Part shown: positions 48,500 through 59,000 of the stretch, in pieces
Layout of the letters: every line of letters begins with the position of its first letter
Numbering within the stretch: the first letter of the stretch is position 1
Source: Paralichthys olivaceus
Lineage: Eukaryota > Chordata > Actinopteri > Pleuronectiformes > Paralichthyidae
Assembly (NCBI RefSeq): GCF_024713975.1
Contig: NC_091099.1
Coordinates: forward strand, 5,458,501 to 5,522,500
Direction: 5' to 3'
DNA: 64,000 nucleotides
Translations under genes and position numbers: made by a program
The notes under the pieces: generated by a model
What the model saw: only the letters and a program-made list of their open reading frames with translations
The model's database searches: none
What the model was told of the DNA's origin: nothing

Positions 48500-48800
48500 C
48501 ATGTTTGGACATGTCTGAGAACTTCAAGTTTGAAGTCCCAAAGGCTAGCCAAAGTAACCTATGGGCTTAGGCGACGATGAAATGATAGACCAATGAAATG
48601 TCTGACAGGTGTGGCCTCTAAGGGTTCATAAGAAGGGAGCACACCGTTGTTAGACAGAGATTTTCTCTGGTGCTGCTCAGGCTCACTACTGAATGCTCTC
48701 TGTTTTCTTGTCGACAATAAAACTCTGTTGCCTTTAAGTTGGCTGCTTTTCATTCAACTGAATTCTTTTTGGACCAAGACTGAAACTTAGATTTCACAAC
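48500..48800 (+). repeat. LTR-like segment with AATAAAACTCTG signal
   Basis: Around 48716 the phrase GACAATAAAACTCTGTTGCC resembles the R-U5 junction of a retroviral LTR, and the segment ends near TTCACA. The left border is not clear, and the tandem repeats just before it could belong to the same element. Confidence 0.35.
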
Positions 48801-48934
48801 ATATGCACTGATACTATGTGTCTGTGCAGAGGGCATCACCTCATATCAGAGTGCAGCTATGGTTGCAGCTGCGCACTCTCACATGACAGCACTATATATC
48901 AAGCATAAAAGTAGTATAATCAAGTCTAATGGTA

Positions 48935-49372
48935 TTACTAATTAAAGGCTCAGTTCAAAGGCCTCAAATGACTAAGATTTACAATGGTGACAGAGTTGGA
49001 ATAAAAACCAGTGATTTAAATGAGAAGTAGATCTACATACCATATGCTGGAAATAAGATCCAGGTTGAAAAAAAACGAACTTCTCCTTTAATGGCCAATT
49101 AAAAACCGGTGACTTAATGTACCATTAAAATGACAAAATGGGCAGGAAGGAGCATATAAGCAGAAGGTTTGATGCTCAGTCTTTAGTTGGGTTCCGGAGC
49201 AAGTTCGGGTTTATCTCTTTTAAAAGAATAAATGTTCCTGGAGTCTTCATTGAATTCTTTTTACCAACAATTGAAGACTCCAGTAGTGATAGTAGAGTAT
49301 ACATGTTGGAAAAGAAGTCTAGTCTTAGTATCTGGCCCAGTATGAGACTTTATTTTTCTCCAATATAACATG
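48935..49372 (+). repeat. LTR-like repeat family B, third copy
   Basis: Shares AAGATTTACAATGGTG, a CATATAAGCAGAAGG TATA-like motif, AAAAGAATAAATG and ATCTGGCCCAGTATGAGAC with the other family B copies. It ends in AACA near 49372. Confidence 0.5.
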
Positions 49373-49454
49373 TTTGACCTGTTGGAACCTTTGGATGAGA
49401 AAGAGGAAGTGCAATTTGAGAAAGGGGAAGTGCAGTTATTTTTATTTTTTTATC

Positions 49455-50105
49455 GATAAAATTCTCGAATAATGCATGGAGGTACCTATGCATCCCGGCA
49501 ACGTCAGTCCCCTCAGAGCGGATGTTTTTTTCGGCGGCTGGACTGACGGTCCCCAGGCTGCGGTCGCGTCTCAGATTGTGTGAGTGTATTAACAGAGAGC
49601 TCTATGAACTGGTGGTGACTCGACCAGAAAACGTCCCCTGTAATAACTGGTGTTCCCTCAGTGATGTTTAACCAACAGCAAGACTTTGTCACACGGTGCC
49701 TGGAAGTCATGATGATTCTTAAGGTGTGTATGTTACATGTTTTTTCTTTGAAATATTCTTTGGTATTTTTTAAACCACAGAATAAAATCAGACCGTAAAT
49801 AAAAATGATGTGGACTCCGGTTCGAGAAAGTGAAGCCAGTACAGAAGCTCCTTAAAAGTTATGTCCTCCTCCTGGCTTCTTAGACTTCTTCATCTACAGG
49901 ATTTTCTCTGTGTCAATAAACTATCAAATAATGCGAATGATGCGCGGAGGTACCTGTGCACCCCGGCAACATCAGTCCCCTCAGAGCGGGTGTTTTCGGC
50001 GGCTGAACTGACGGTCACCAGGCTGCGGTCGCGTCTGACCACAGAGCATGTTAACATGCTTATCTATATCAACAAAAATCAGTGGACTGGTGCTGAAGTT
50101 GTATG
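49455..50105 (+). pseudogene. hAT transposase C-terminal remnant, partly duplicated
   Basis: The frame at about 49905-50100 encodes the dimerisation end of a hAT transposase (ARRYLCTPATSVPSERVFSA, later LTTEHVNMLIYINK). A second, mutated copy of the same roughly 90-base segment lies at 49475-49570. No N-terminal or catalytic part is present nearby. A Tc1 element is inserted just downstream, at 50121, in what may be the hAT tail. Confidence 0.7.
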
Positions 50106-50121
50106 TGACTTAGGCCTACTA

Positions 50122-51701
50122 CACTGCTCAAAAAAATTAAAGGAACACTTTTTTATCAGGTTATGGCATGAATTCAATTGCACTTTTTTGATAATTATCT
50201 GGTCAGTTAAGTAGCAGAGGGGGTTGTTAATCAGTTTCAGCTGCATTGGTGTTGATGGAATTAACAACAGGTGCACTAGAGGGGCAACAATGAGACGACC
50301 CCCAAAATAGGAGTGGTTTTGCATGTGGAGGCCATTTCAAGTTTCTCCCTCTTGATCACTTCGACTGGTTTTCCATTAGTGTTGGCTTTAGCTAGAGTCA
50401 TTATCTCTACTGGGAGCATGAGGCGATTTCTTAACCCTACAGAAGTTGCACAGATTGTCCAACTCCTCCAGGATGGCACATCCATGCATGCCGTTGCAAG
50501 GAGATTTGATGTGTCTCCCAGCATAATCTCCAGAACATGGAGGAGATTCCAGGAGACAGGCAGTTACTCTAGGATAGCTGGACAGGGCCGTAGAAGGTCC
50601 TCAACCCATCAGCAGGACCGATATCTGCTGCTTTGTGCAAGGAGGAACAGGTTGAGCACTGCCCGAGCGCTACAGAATAACCTCCAGCAGGCCACTGTTG
50701 TGAATGTCTCTGCCCAAATAGTCAGAAACAGACTTCATGAGGGTGGCCTCAGGGCGCGACGTCCTGTAGTGTGCCCTGTGCTCACTGCCCAGCACCGTGG
50801 AGCTTGATTGGCATTTGCTATAGAACACCAGAATTGGCATGTCCGCCACTGGCGCCCTGTGCTTTCACAGATGAGAGCAGGTTCACCCTGAGCACCTGTG
50901 ATAGATGTGAAAGGGTCTGGAGAAGCCAAGGAGGAACGCTATGCTGCCTGCAACATCGTTCAGCATGACCGGTTTGGTGGTGGGTCAGTGATGGTCTGGG
51001 GAGGCATATCCATGGAGGGACGCACAGACCTCTACAGGCTAGAGAACGGCAGTCTTACTGCCATTAGGTATCGGGATGAAATCCTTGAACCCATGGTCAG
51101 ACCCTACGCTGGTGCAGTAGGTCCTGGGTTCCTCCTGATGCACGATAATGCCCGGCCTCATGTGGCAAGGGTATGCAGGCAGTACCTGGAGGATGAAGAA
51201 ATTGATGCAATTGAATGGCCCTCACGATCACCTGACCTAAACCCGATAGAACACCTCTGGGACATTATGTTTCGGTCCATCAGATGCCGCCAGGTTGCTC
51301 CTCAGACTTTACAGGAGCTCACTGATGCCCTTAGACAGATCTGGGAGGACATCCCACAAGACACCATCCGTTGTCTCATTAGGAGCATGCCGCGACGTTG
51401 TCAAGCTAGCATACAAGCACGTTGGGGTCACACAAGATATTGAGAAGCATTTTGAGTTGCAGAAATTGAATTTTGGCAAAATGGACAAGCCTGCCACATC
51501 ACTTTTTCACTATGATCTTCGGGGTGTCTATAAAATTGAGCCCTCTGTAGGCTGAAAATTTTTATTTCCATCAAAGATATGGCATCCTTTTGTTCCTAAG
51601 ACATTAAACTGTCCATATCAGTATAAATATCCAACATAATTTGTTTTCACAATGAGATCTGATGTGTTTTCAAAGTGTTCCTTTAATTTTTTTGAGCAGT
51701 G
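50122..51701 (+). mobile_element. Tc1-like DNA transposon with perfect 30-base terminal inverted repeats
   Basis: The ends at 50122-50151 and 51672-51701 are exact reverse complements and start CACTGCTCAAAAAAATTAAA. A TA dinucleotide flanks each side (50120-50121, 51702-51703), the Tc1/mariner target duplication. The length, 1580 bases, is normal for the group. The transposase frame inside is broken. TIR identity suggests either fairly recent insertion or selection on the ends. Confidence 0.95.
50418..51443 (+). pseudogene. Broken Tc1-family transposase
   Basis: Two readable parts remain. The first (50418-50807) begins [20 protein letters not shown] and holds the paired-type helix-turn-helix DNA-binding region. 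The second (frame of about 50935-51443) holds the catalytic core: GGSVMVWGGIS, HDNARPHVA with its Asp, and SPDLNPIEHLWD with the final acidic residue. Damage: an in-frame TGA at 50805-50807, a one-base loss near 50866 and a one-base gain near 50932. It cannot encode a full enzyme. Confidence 0.9.
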
Positions 51702-52441
51702 TAGTTATTTCTATGAGGCTTTGTTAAGTAGCCCATCTCTCTCTCACCCTCTTTTTAGACTCTGTGCCTTTTGGATAGTTTTTGAGTTACATTATGACTA
51801 AACCTGTCAGACCTAAGTATTATTATGTTTTTGGTTAAGTTATTGTTTAACATGATTCTTTTTATTATTATTATTTTGGAACAAACGCGGGTCAATTGTG
51901 TCTAAGAGCGCCAGCTCGCAGCTGCAGGCTCCTCTGCTTTAGAGCACCGCAGCGCACATCTTCAAGCTTAACCATTCAACGTCAGTTTTAACTGCCTCAA
52001 GAGTTGTTCTTCTCGTTATATGAGATAGTGTGTGTGGTTTTCCGGTGTGCCCATGCGTATGTGAACCCACCTCAGAGGAGGCCATCAGATGACATTTAGG
52101 TTTAAAACATGGTGTAAATGACGCTGTTTTCGAGTTGAATTTGAATGTTTGGGCTAACGGACACTTGGATGGAGGCATGTGAGGAAATTATTATTGTTTT
52201 ATTACGTCTCTAGAAGAGCAGCGCGACCCAAGTGGTTGAGCTGCAGCAAGTGTTCCAGCACTAATATCTAAACCTCCCAGTTTTTTTCTCCCACTGCAGC
52301 AGCTGTCACATGTCACATGTACATATTGAGACTATAGGGCAATATTTTGAATATCCCTTGAATGTTTGAAGGTCCTCTGCACAATGTAGGTTACCAACTA
52401 CCAGTAGATGTTAGAAAGTTGTTAGTGGTCACCAGCGGATG

Positions 52442-52747
52442 TTAGGGACATAATTTTACAGTTGTGCACCTTAGCGCCATCAAGTTTTTTGGGCTTACAG
52501 TAGGAGTAGTCTCCCACGGAATGGCAGGAAACTCCTCCTTTATCTGTGTTAGGTTTCTGATTTTAGTGATCTGCCACAGTTTTTGACAAATTTCTTGTTC
52601 AGTTTGCCAATGCTCTACACCATCCTCATCATAGTATGTTCTTTCTAGCCAGAAATGTGTTCTTATACCCTGCGTCTCTCTATCTCCTTGTGTTACAGGA
52701 GTAATAATTTCGTCTTCACTACTACTACCCTCCCTTTGTTCTTCCAT
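52442..52747 (-). CDS. Small acidic reading frame of unknown function, possibly viral or transposon-derived
   Basis: A 101-codon frame starting MEEQREGSSSEDE, with an acidic Ser-rich N-terminus and a Trp-containing middle. It starts 21 bases after the stop of a short frame that ends in a membrane anchor (52769-52970). I do not recognise the family. Compact spacing behind a membrane-anchor frame resembles the end of a retroviral envelope followed by an accessory frame, but no LTR or other viral gene was tied to it. Chance is not excluded. Confidence 0.3.
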   Translation of the reverse strand: MEEQREGSSSEDEIITPVTQGDRETQGIRTHFWLERTYYDEDGVEHWQTEQEICQKLWQITKIRNLTQIKEEFPAIPWETTPTVSPKNLMALRCTTVKLCP

Positions 52748-52768
52748 TCACTTTTACTTTATCCAATT

Positions 52769-52970
52769 TTATGTCAAGTCTTCTATGAATCTCCACAGAG
52801 CTCCACTGAAAAACAGAAGGAACACTATTAAAGTTAAAATAGCCAAGATAATATGTCCTACTGTCGTCTGACTTTCTAGTTGTTGTAGGGTTTCAAGTTT
52901 TAACAACTGTTCTCTATTTACTAATTTTTGTATATTATTTTCTCTATTAGCACAGTGTTTTAGGTACTTT
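52769..52970 (-). pseudogene. Membrane-anchored C-terminal fragment, envelope-like
   Basis: About 66 open codons preceded by a stop. They hold a hydrophilic segment with heptad-like Leu/Ile spacing (REQLLKLETLQQLE), then a hydrophobic stretch of about 20 residues (IILAILTLIVFLLFFSGALW) and a short tail ending FIEDLT. This is the architecture of the end of a retroviral transmembrane envelope subunit, but also of other membrane proteins. No upstream envelope sequence is readable. Confidence 0.35.
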
Positions 52971-52999
52971 CCCTATCCACTATACTTTTTCTAAGTGTG

Positions 53000-53400
53000 T
53001 GAGGGTCACGGTGTCAACACCTGTTAGGTTTGCCAGGAGTGTTACCAATGCAACTGACCTTTATAGGTGATAAGAGTTTTGTGTGCGTAGTGTGTGAGGC
53101 TCCCAGTGTCAACACCTGTTGGGTTTCGTGTGAGCCGAAGCAGAGCAGCCAGTCGGCTTGCCAGGAGTGTTACCAAAGCAACTGACCTTTATGGCTAATG
53201 TGAGGTTTGTGTTATCACCATTAGGTTTCCACCTCACACTGCTAGAGACACTGTTCCATCTGTGAATGTGTGAGAATGAGGCTCACTTTGTTCGCACCGC
53301 TAGGTTTCCGTGAGCCAGAGCAGAATAGCCAGTCAGTTTGTCAGGAGTTCACCAAAGCAACTGACCCTTATAGGTGATGTGAGCTAGGGACATAGACAGA
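53000..53400. repeat. Degenerate tandem repeat, about 100-150-base units
   Basis: The block CAGGAGTGTTACCAAAGCAA then CTGACCTTTAT recurs at about 53034, 53162 and 53341 (the last diverged). GTGTCAACACCTGTT recurs at about 53010 and 53108, and GAGCCGAAGCAGAGCAGCCA with a diverged repeat near 53311. Function unknown. Confidence 0.6.
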
Positions 53401-53441
53401 AACAGATACAGAGGCAGACTTGCAGTGGAAGACTCCTTTTA

Positions 53442-54268
53442 TAGGGTGACCATATTTTCATTGGGGAAAACCAGGACACCTTGTCGGGGGGGTCATGTGG
53501 AGGATGCTGCTGCTTTAATAGTATTTTATTATTTTTAATTTTACCGGTATATTATATTATATAGATAGAACAAGATATTTACAGTTGGTTTATTAAAAAT
53601 GCTTTTCAGTAAAAGTCAATAACAATAACTCCAATAACAAATGATAATTTTATTCAAAATGAATCTGGGAGGGTCTTTTTGAGCAATGCACTAGTGCAGT
53701 CCATGGATCTGTAACTGTTGTGGTGTTTCACTGTGTGAAATGACCATGCAGCCTCCGCTGCATTCACTGCATCCTCGATCCCTGGTCTGAGAAAGTACTG
53801 TGTGATCGAGCTAGCACTACCCTCGCCTCGGACAGCTGTTTTGTGCTTCTCTGTGTCCAGGTGGATTTTCAGATCTCTTGCACCTCCATTGGACACCGAG
53901 ACATATGTGCCTGCTTTGCACACTGTGCACAAGGCTTCCCATTTGTCTCGACCCGGTCTGAAAGCCGGGAAACTCTTTTGTAATTCGTCGGTAAACGAGC
54001 ACTTGCGCTTCGGCATGTTGCTTGCGTATGACTGACAGTCACGTCGTCTACGTTCTGATTAATAGGGCTGACAGCATAGGGGCGGGGATTAGGCTACGTC
54101 ACACGCAGCGCCGTGGGCAGTTCCCTAGTGCATGTAAATGTAATGGTCCAAAGAAGGTAATTTTAAAAACCAGGACATTTCCTCACTTTCTAAAAATAAC
54201 CCGGGACACCCGGGACAGGACGTGAAATACGGACATGTCCCGGGAAATACGGACGTATGGTCACCCTA
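53442..54268 (-). mobile_element. Non-autonomous hAT-like element with a retained zinc-finger frame
   Basis: The left end TAGGGTGACCATA is inverted at the right end (TATGGTCACCCTA, ending 54268). CCTTTTA is repeated just outside both ends (53435-53441 and 54269-54275), matching the 7-8-base target duplication expected of hAT elements. At 827 bases it is too short for a full transposase; it keeps an N-terminal zinc-finger frame on the minus strand. Confidence 0.75.
53654..54016 (-). CDS. Truncated hAT transposase N-terminus with a zinc-finger domain
   Basis: A 120-codon frame begins MPKRKCSFTDELQKSFP and contains a CxxC pair (ALCTVCKAG) followed by H-x-(5)-H (KIHLDTEKHK), the BED/TTF-type finger seen at the start of several fish hAT transposases. 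The frame then stops before any catalytic region, so the element is presumably mobilised, if at all, by another copy. Confidence 0.65.
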   Translation of the reverse strand: MPKRKCSFTDELQKSFPAFRPGRDKWEALCTVCKAGTYVSVSNGGARDLKIHLDTEKHKTAVRGEGSASSITQYFLRPGIEDAVNAAEAAWSFHTVKHHNSYRSMDCTSALLKKTLPDSF

Positions 54269-54539
54269 CCTTTTATTACACATCAATTGCAGCATTTATA
54301 CGGTTTGATAAACCATATTGTTGCCAGTAATGACGTGTGTGTTTCCTTTCCTAGAATTCCTTACTTAAGGTGTATGTGGCATGCTCTCTGATCCTTACAT
54401 TGTGTTTGTGTGTGTTTGTGTGTCCATTCCAGTAAGTTCGAACTTGAAGTGTCTGTGCTTAAACATGTTCTTTGGCTGGATAACGATACAAGTGGGATTG
54501 GTATTTCTTCTACTGCAGCTGAGTTCGGTCCAAACAAGT

Positions 54540-55040
54540 TATACAACATTGTTCAGAGGTTGAGCTGACCCAAATACTTGCAGTCTTTGAGGCTTGCATC
54601 ATAACATTGTCCAAAGGCTCAGACACTGTTGGAATGGGTTGTCTATTAATGTAGAACCTATGGTCTGATCGCTTACCTTTTTTATTGAAATGCTTCTTGA
54701 TTTTGATGGATTGATCCTCATTCTGGCCCATGTTGTCTTCAAGTTTACTTAGCAGTCTTCTTCTGGTGCTGTTGTGGTCAGGGTTGTCTTGTCATCCATT
54801 AACGTCCTGATTGGTCTTAATCGGACCCCCGACTTTTGGTGCTCACCACCTTCTACCAATTTTTAAGCTCTAATAATCACGTCCATCACCATAGTGAACA
54901 ATAGTGGGGAGATAGCGCAGCCAGCCATGATGCCCACGTCGAGACACTGCCAAATGGTGGTCAAATCTAGTTTTGTAAAGTAAATTCGCAGATCTTCAAA
55001 GTATCGCTTTAATCAAATTTGTGATGGGCTCTGGTACTTT
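54540..55040 (-). pseudogene. LINE reverse-transcriptase fragment
   Basis: On the minus strand, scattered frames encode typical non-LTR retrotransposon phrases: GIMAGCAISPLLFTMVMDVI near 54900-54940 and YINRQPIPTVSEPL at about 54610-54650. The first is the segment following the catalytic region in fish LINE reverse transcriptases. Stops and frame changes interrupt it. The catalytic YxDD box is not recognisable. Confidence 0.65.
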
Positions 55041-56018
55041 GAAGAAGTCAAAAGTGTAGTGAAAACTCAGTTTCAATCTTGGTCCAAAAATTCAGTTAAA
55101 TGAAGGAGAAGAACACTCAAAGGCAACAGAGTTTATTGTTGACAAAAAATTGTTGTTGCTTTGGATGGCCTTGGAAATGGGACTTTCCCTCTATCTTGCC
55201 CCGCCATGTCTCTTTTTCTTTTACACAGTTTTTCTTACTCTTGACACCATTATATCTGTCCAAACCGTTTACAATTTTTTAAAAGATATTTGTCTCTGAT
55301 TTGACACCGTGAAGTTTTCTTTTTGTCAGTTTGCCTTTTTTTAAAAAAGATTATTATTTCTTAACACAAGTTATACATACACATCATACTGCTTGAAACA
55401 CACTGAGTATATTGTTTGATTCGTCATTATTGTGTTAAACTTACTGTAATCATCAGTAAATTATGTTTCTCTTTATACTTCAACACATATTAGATTGCAG
55501 TGCAGCTTAAAGGTATATAGTGACATTCAAACTGTGACATGGCATAGTGATCAAAAATTGTCCCAGTGGACACTATTTGGTACTGACCCAAATACATTAG
55601 CGAGATCAAGCATATATATATGTATATTAACATGTTACGTTATTAAAGAGCACAAGTTATGACCTTGATATTTACAGTAAACAAAATTACACTACTTATG
55701 CATTGTCAAAAAAAAATCTACAGATTTGTCTACACATTTACAGATATAAATACTCTTTCAAATCTGAATACATATCTGAAAGTATTGTCTTTACACATCT
55801 AGAAATTCTATTACACACACCGATTCTGAATACATATTTTCAGATTGTTTTTGTATACATTTGCAAATCCTATTTGAGATTTACATATTTTAAAAACACA
55901 CACACATGCTCTTATGTGTACTTTACCTTGTAACTGTTTAAATTGATGACTTACAACTGTTCATTTTTCTTCCTCTTTCAGGAAAGTGGCCTTGTGAACC
56001 TGCTACAAGGCATAACAG

Positions 56019-59000
56019 ATGACAAAAATGTATTATTGTAAACAGATGAATGGACCATACCAACCAGTTGGACCACCCACCCAAACTGCACATGTTGCTT
56101 CTCCACTTACTTATCAAACAATGAGAAATCAGCAACCTGGGACAGCAAATATCTCTTATCAGTTCTGGACAGTGAACCCCACCGTACAGCCACCAGAAAA
56201 TGGCCACGTCACCTTTGGAGATGGGACTCAGCCTAACAGACAGATGTCAAATTGCCAAACCTCAGCAGTTTCTCATCAGGCAGTTTCCGACCAGTCACCA
56301 GCTGAGTGGAATAATAAAGATCATGTTTTATTTAAAAAATACCCCAACTTGACAAGTTTACTAGGTGAAGGCACTACTTTGCCTTTTCAGAACTCTGCTC
56401 AGAATTCAAATATGCAGACTCCACCCAAAATGAAGACTCCATACTCCCAGCAAAACACGTCTGCATATTTGATCCAACCAGCTACATTTCATGGTAAACA
56501 ATCAATGACACAAGTTACGCAAAATCATGGGGTCCAGGGAAGTTATCAAATTGTAAATAGCAAGCTGGATAATCTTCACCCTACATACAACATTTCAACA
56601 GCTTCCTTGGTTCCATGTAAACAGACTGCTTACAATCAGAATTACGGACAAACTGTCTCTCAGCAAAGATTTACCACTCAGGTCCTCCCAAAATACAGTG
56701 AAGCTATCTCTATGTCTCTCACACACAACAGCATTACAACAAATGCACCACCAAGGGGACAGATTTGGTTTGATTCAAGCATGAGTCAGAGAACTCAACA
56801 ATACTCTGCTCAACTCAACTCAGCAGCCAACAATGCAAGAGAGGCCACTTGCAGTTCCAAAATATCTAATGAGCTCCTCCTAAAAGCGACTGCTGATGCT
56901 CAACAACTGCCCAACCACAATGGGGAAGCTATGAAAATTGCAGGAATTGCTGACAGTCTTCGTAAATCGTACACTGCTGACTCAAATGGTCATCATCCAG
57001 TGAATACTATTTCAAGGCAGGTAATCAGACAGCCTAGTCAGCTCGGCGAGGTCAGAATGGAGTGTAATCGAACATTGCAACCTGTGACATCCGCTGTTGA
57101 AAGATCTAACACAAATACCCCCCAGCATCGACAGCTCATTTCTGGACGATGTTGGACTCAGAGTGCTGTATCAAAAACACAACACATTGTTACCCCACCT
57201 CAGCAAAGCTCTGCACCATATATCTACTCTGTCACAACAGAAGATGGAAATAAGGAGAGGAATACATTTTTTCCAAGAAATAACAGCTTCTATGAAGGAA
57301 ATATAGTTGAATCTTCAAGTGATGTATCCCACCATATGCAGCTGCCTGAGGGCATTTCACCAAAGAAAACTGAGACTCAATTGTCCATAAAAAACAATGA
57401 TGAAATGCCCTGTTCAGTTGGAAAAAATGACAACTCCATTCACTCGTCTCCCAATCGCACAGGCACGAGAGCTGTGGCTGTTGTGCAACCACTGTCACAA
57501 GAAAACTACCAGGTTGTCAAAAAGCATAACTCTTCAGACACAATTAGGCTATTGGGAGAGTGTACTGCAAAATATACCTCTGAAATATTTACTTCTCCTG
57601 CTGTAGCACAAAACATTCAAGCTATAGATTTGAGTAAAGGGTTGAGTAAGCACCTACATGATGGACCTCAAGACAAGACACACACTCCATTATATGCACA
57701 TGAACAAGGATCTGAACTATCTAGGTACCAAAGTGTTACACTAGCTGCTCAACCATCTGTTACCTCTGAGAGGCTAGAAGGGCAAAATCGTGATATGAAC
57801 AAAGCTGGGGTGCCAGTAGATCAAAATACCTGTGATATTGACCTGTCCTCAATCCCAACAACTCAGTGGACTACTGGCAAATTAATTCATTTTACAATGA
57901 ATTCTGAAAAAGCCCATATAGAGGCACAAGACGTCAAAAGGATGGATTTTGTGGAAGACGTGATGAGAGTCTATTGGAGTGACAAGATTGATATTCTCAA
58001 GAATAAGATCAGTAAAGGCTGGTACAAGAATTTAATCACTGATGTTAACAAATTCTGCATGGAACATGTGGCTAAGAATTCTGTCATCCTATCACAAGTA
58101 GAAGAAAGCTATTTGGAGCATCTCAAAAGCTACCATGTCCTCAAACATGATGAAATTTATTCAGAGCTGCCCTACCAATCATCATGGTTGAATGTCAATG
58201 AGCAGGTAGATGACATTGACAAAGAGTTTGGCTTCTCCTGGAGTATAAGGAATCTTATAAGCACACCTGAGATTGATAGCCAACCAGATGAATTTGGAGA
58301 AACAAGCGGCATGTCTGCACAAAGCGACGTGTCCAACGAAGCCGTTCCTCAAACAGAGCTCAGATCTGTTGACTTGGATGAAGAAAAACAAGCCTCCACT
58401 GTTGAAATTACATCAAGTCAAATGTCCTCTCCCGATGAGACAGACAATGCTCATTCCAGTGACCAACATTACGCCTTTGAGATACAAGTTTTGTCCCCAG
58501 AAGAAGCTAAAGTTATCTTTGGGCTAATTCAAAATAAGCTACCACAAAGTATGGACACGCAGGGTCAGCCAGACTCTGGAGCGAGTGTCCTGAAAAGCTC
58601 TGTTGGGGATGAGCTACCTGACGTTGGAGACACATTGAAGGACTCAAAACTGGAGAGTAAGAAGAAAACCTCTTTAATAGACGAATTTTGCTGCCTTGCA
58701 GGGTGGATAGAAAATTTTTGGGGGACAGACACTTCTTTGAAATGTGCATGCAAGGAAAAACAAGGCCATAAAGACAGTACAGAAAAGACACTTGATAAGG
58801 AGACGACAGCACAAAATAATCAAACGTCATCGATCAGATTGGACAAAAGAGACCATCAAATGAATGCTGAAGAGAACATTGACAGTCAAGTTATACCATG
58901 TAGTCGGACTGATATATGCAATGATATCAGTCAAACTAGAGACCTAACTGAAGATGAGAAGAGACCATGCTCATTTTCTGCTAAGGAAACAAAGAACACG

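Larger units (their letters stand above)
46939..55980. other. Transposon-filled interval, probably resf1 intron 1
   Basis: The interval holds the degenerate tandem repeats, LTR pieces, hAT remnants, Tc1 element, membrane-anchor reading frames and LINE fragment listed separately. From 46939 to about 48300 and from 55050 to 55980 I see only A/T-rich non-coding sequence without a recognisable element. Confidence 0.45.
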
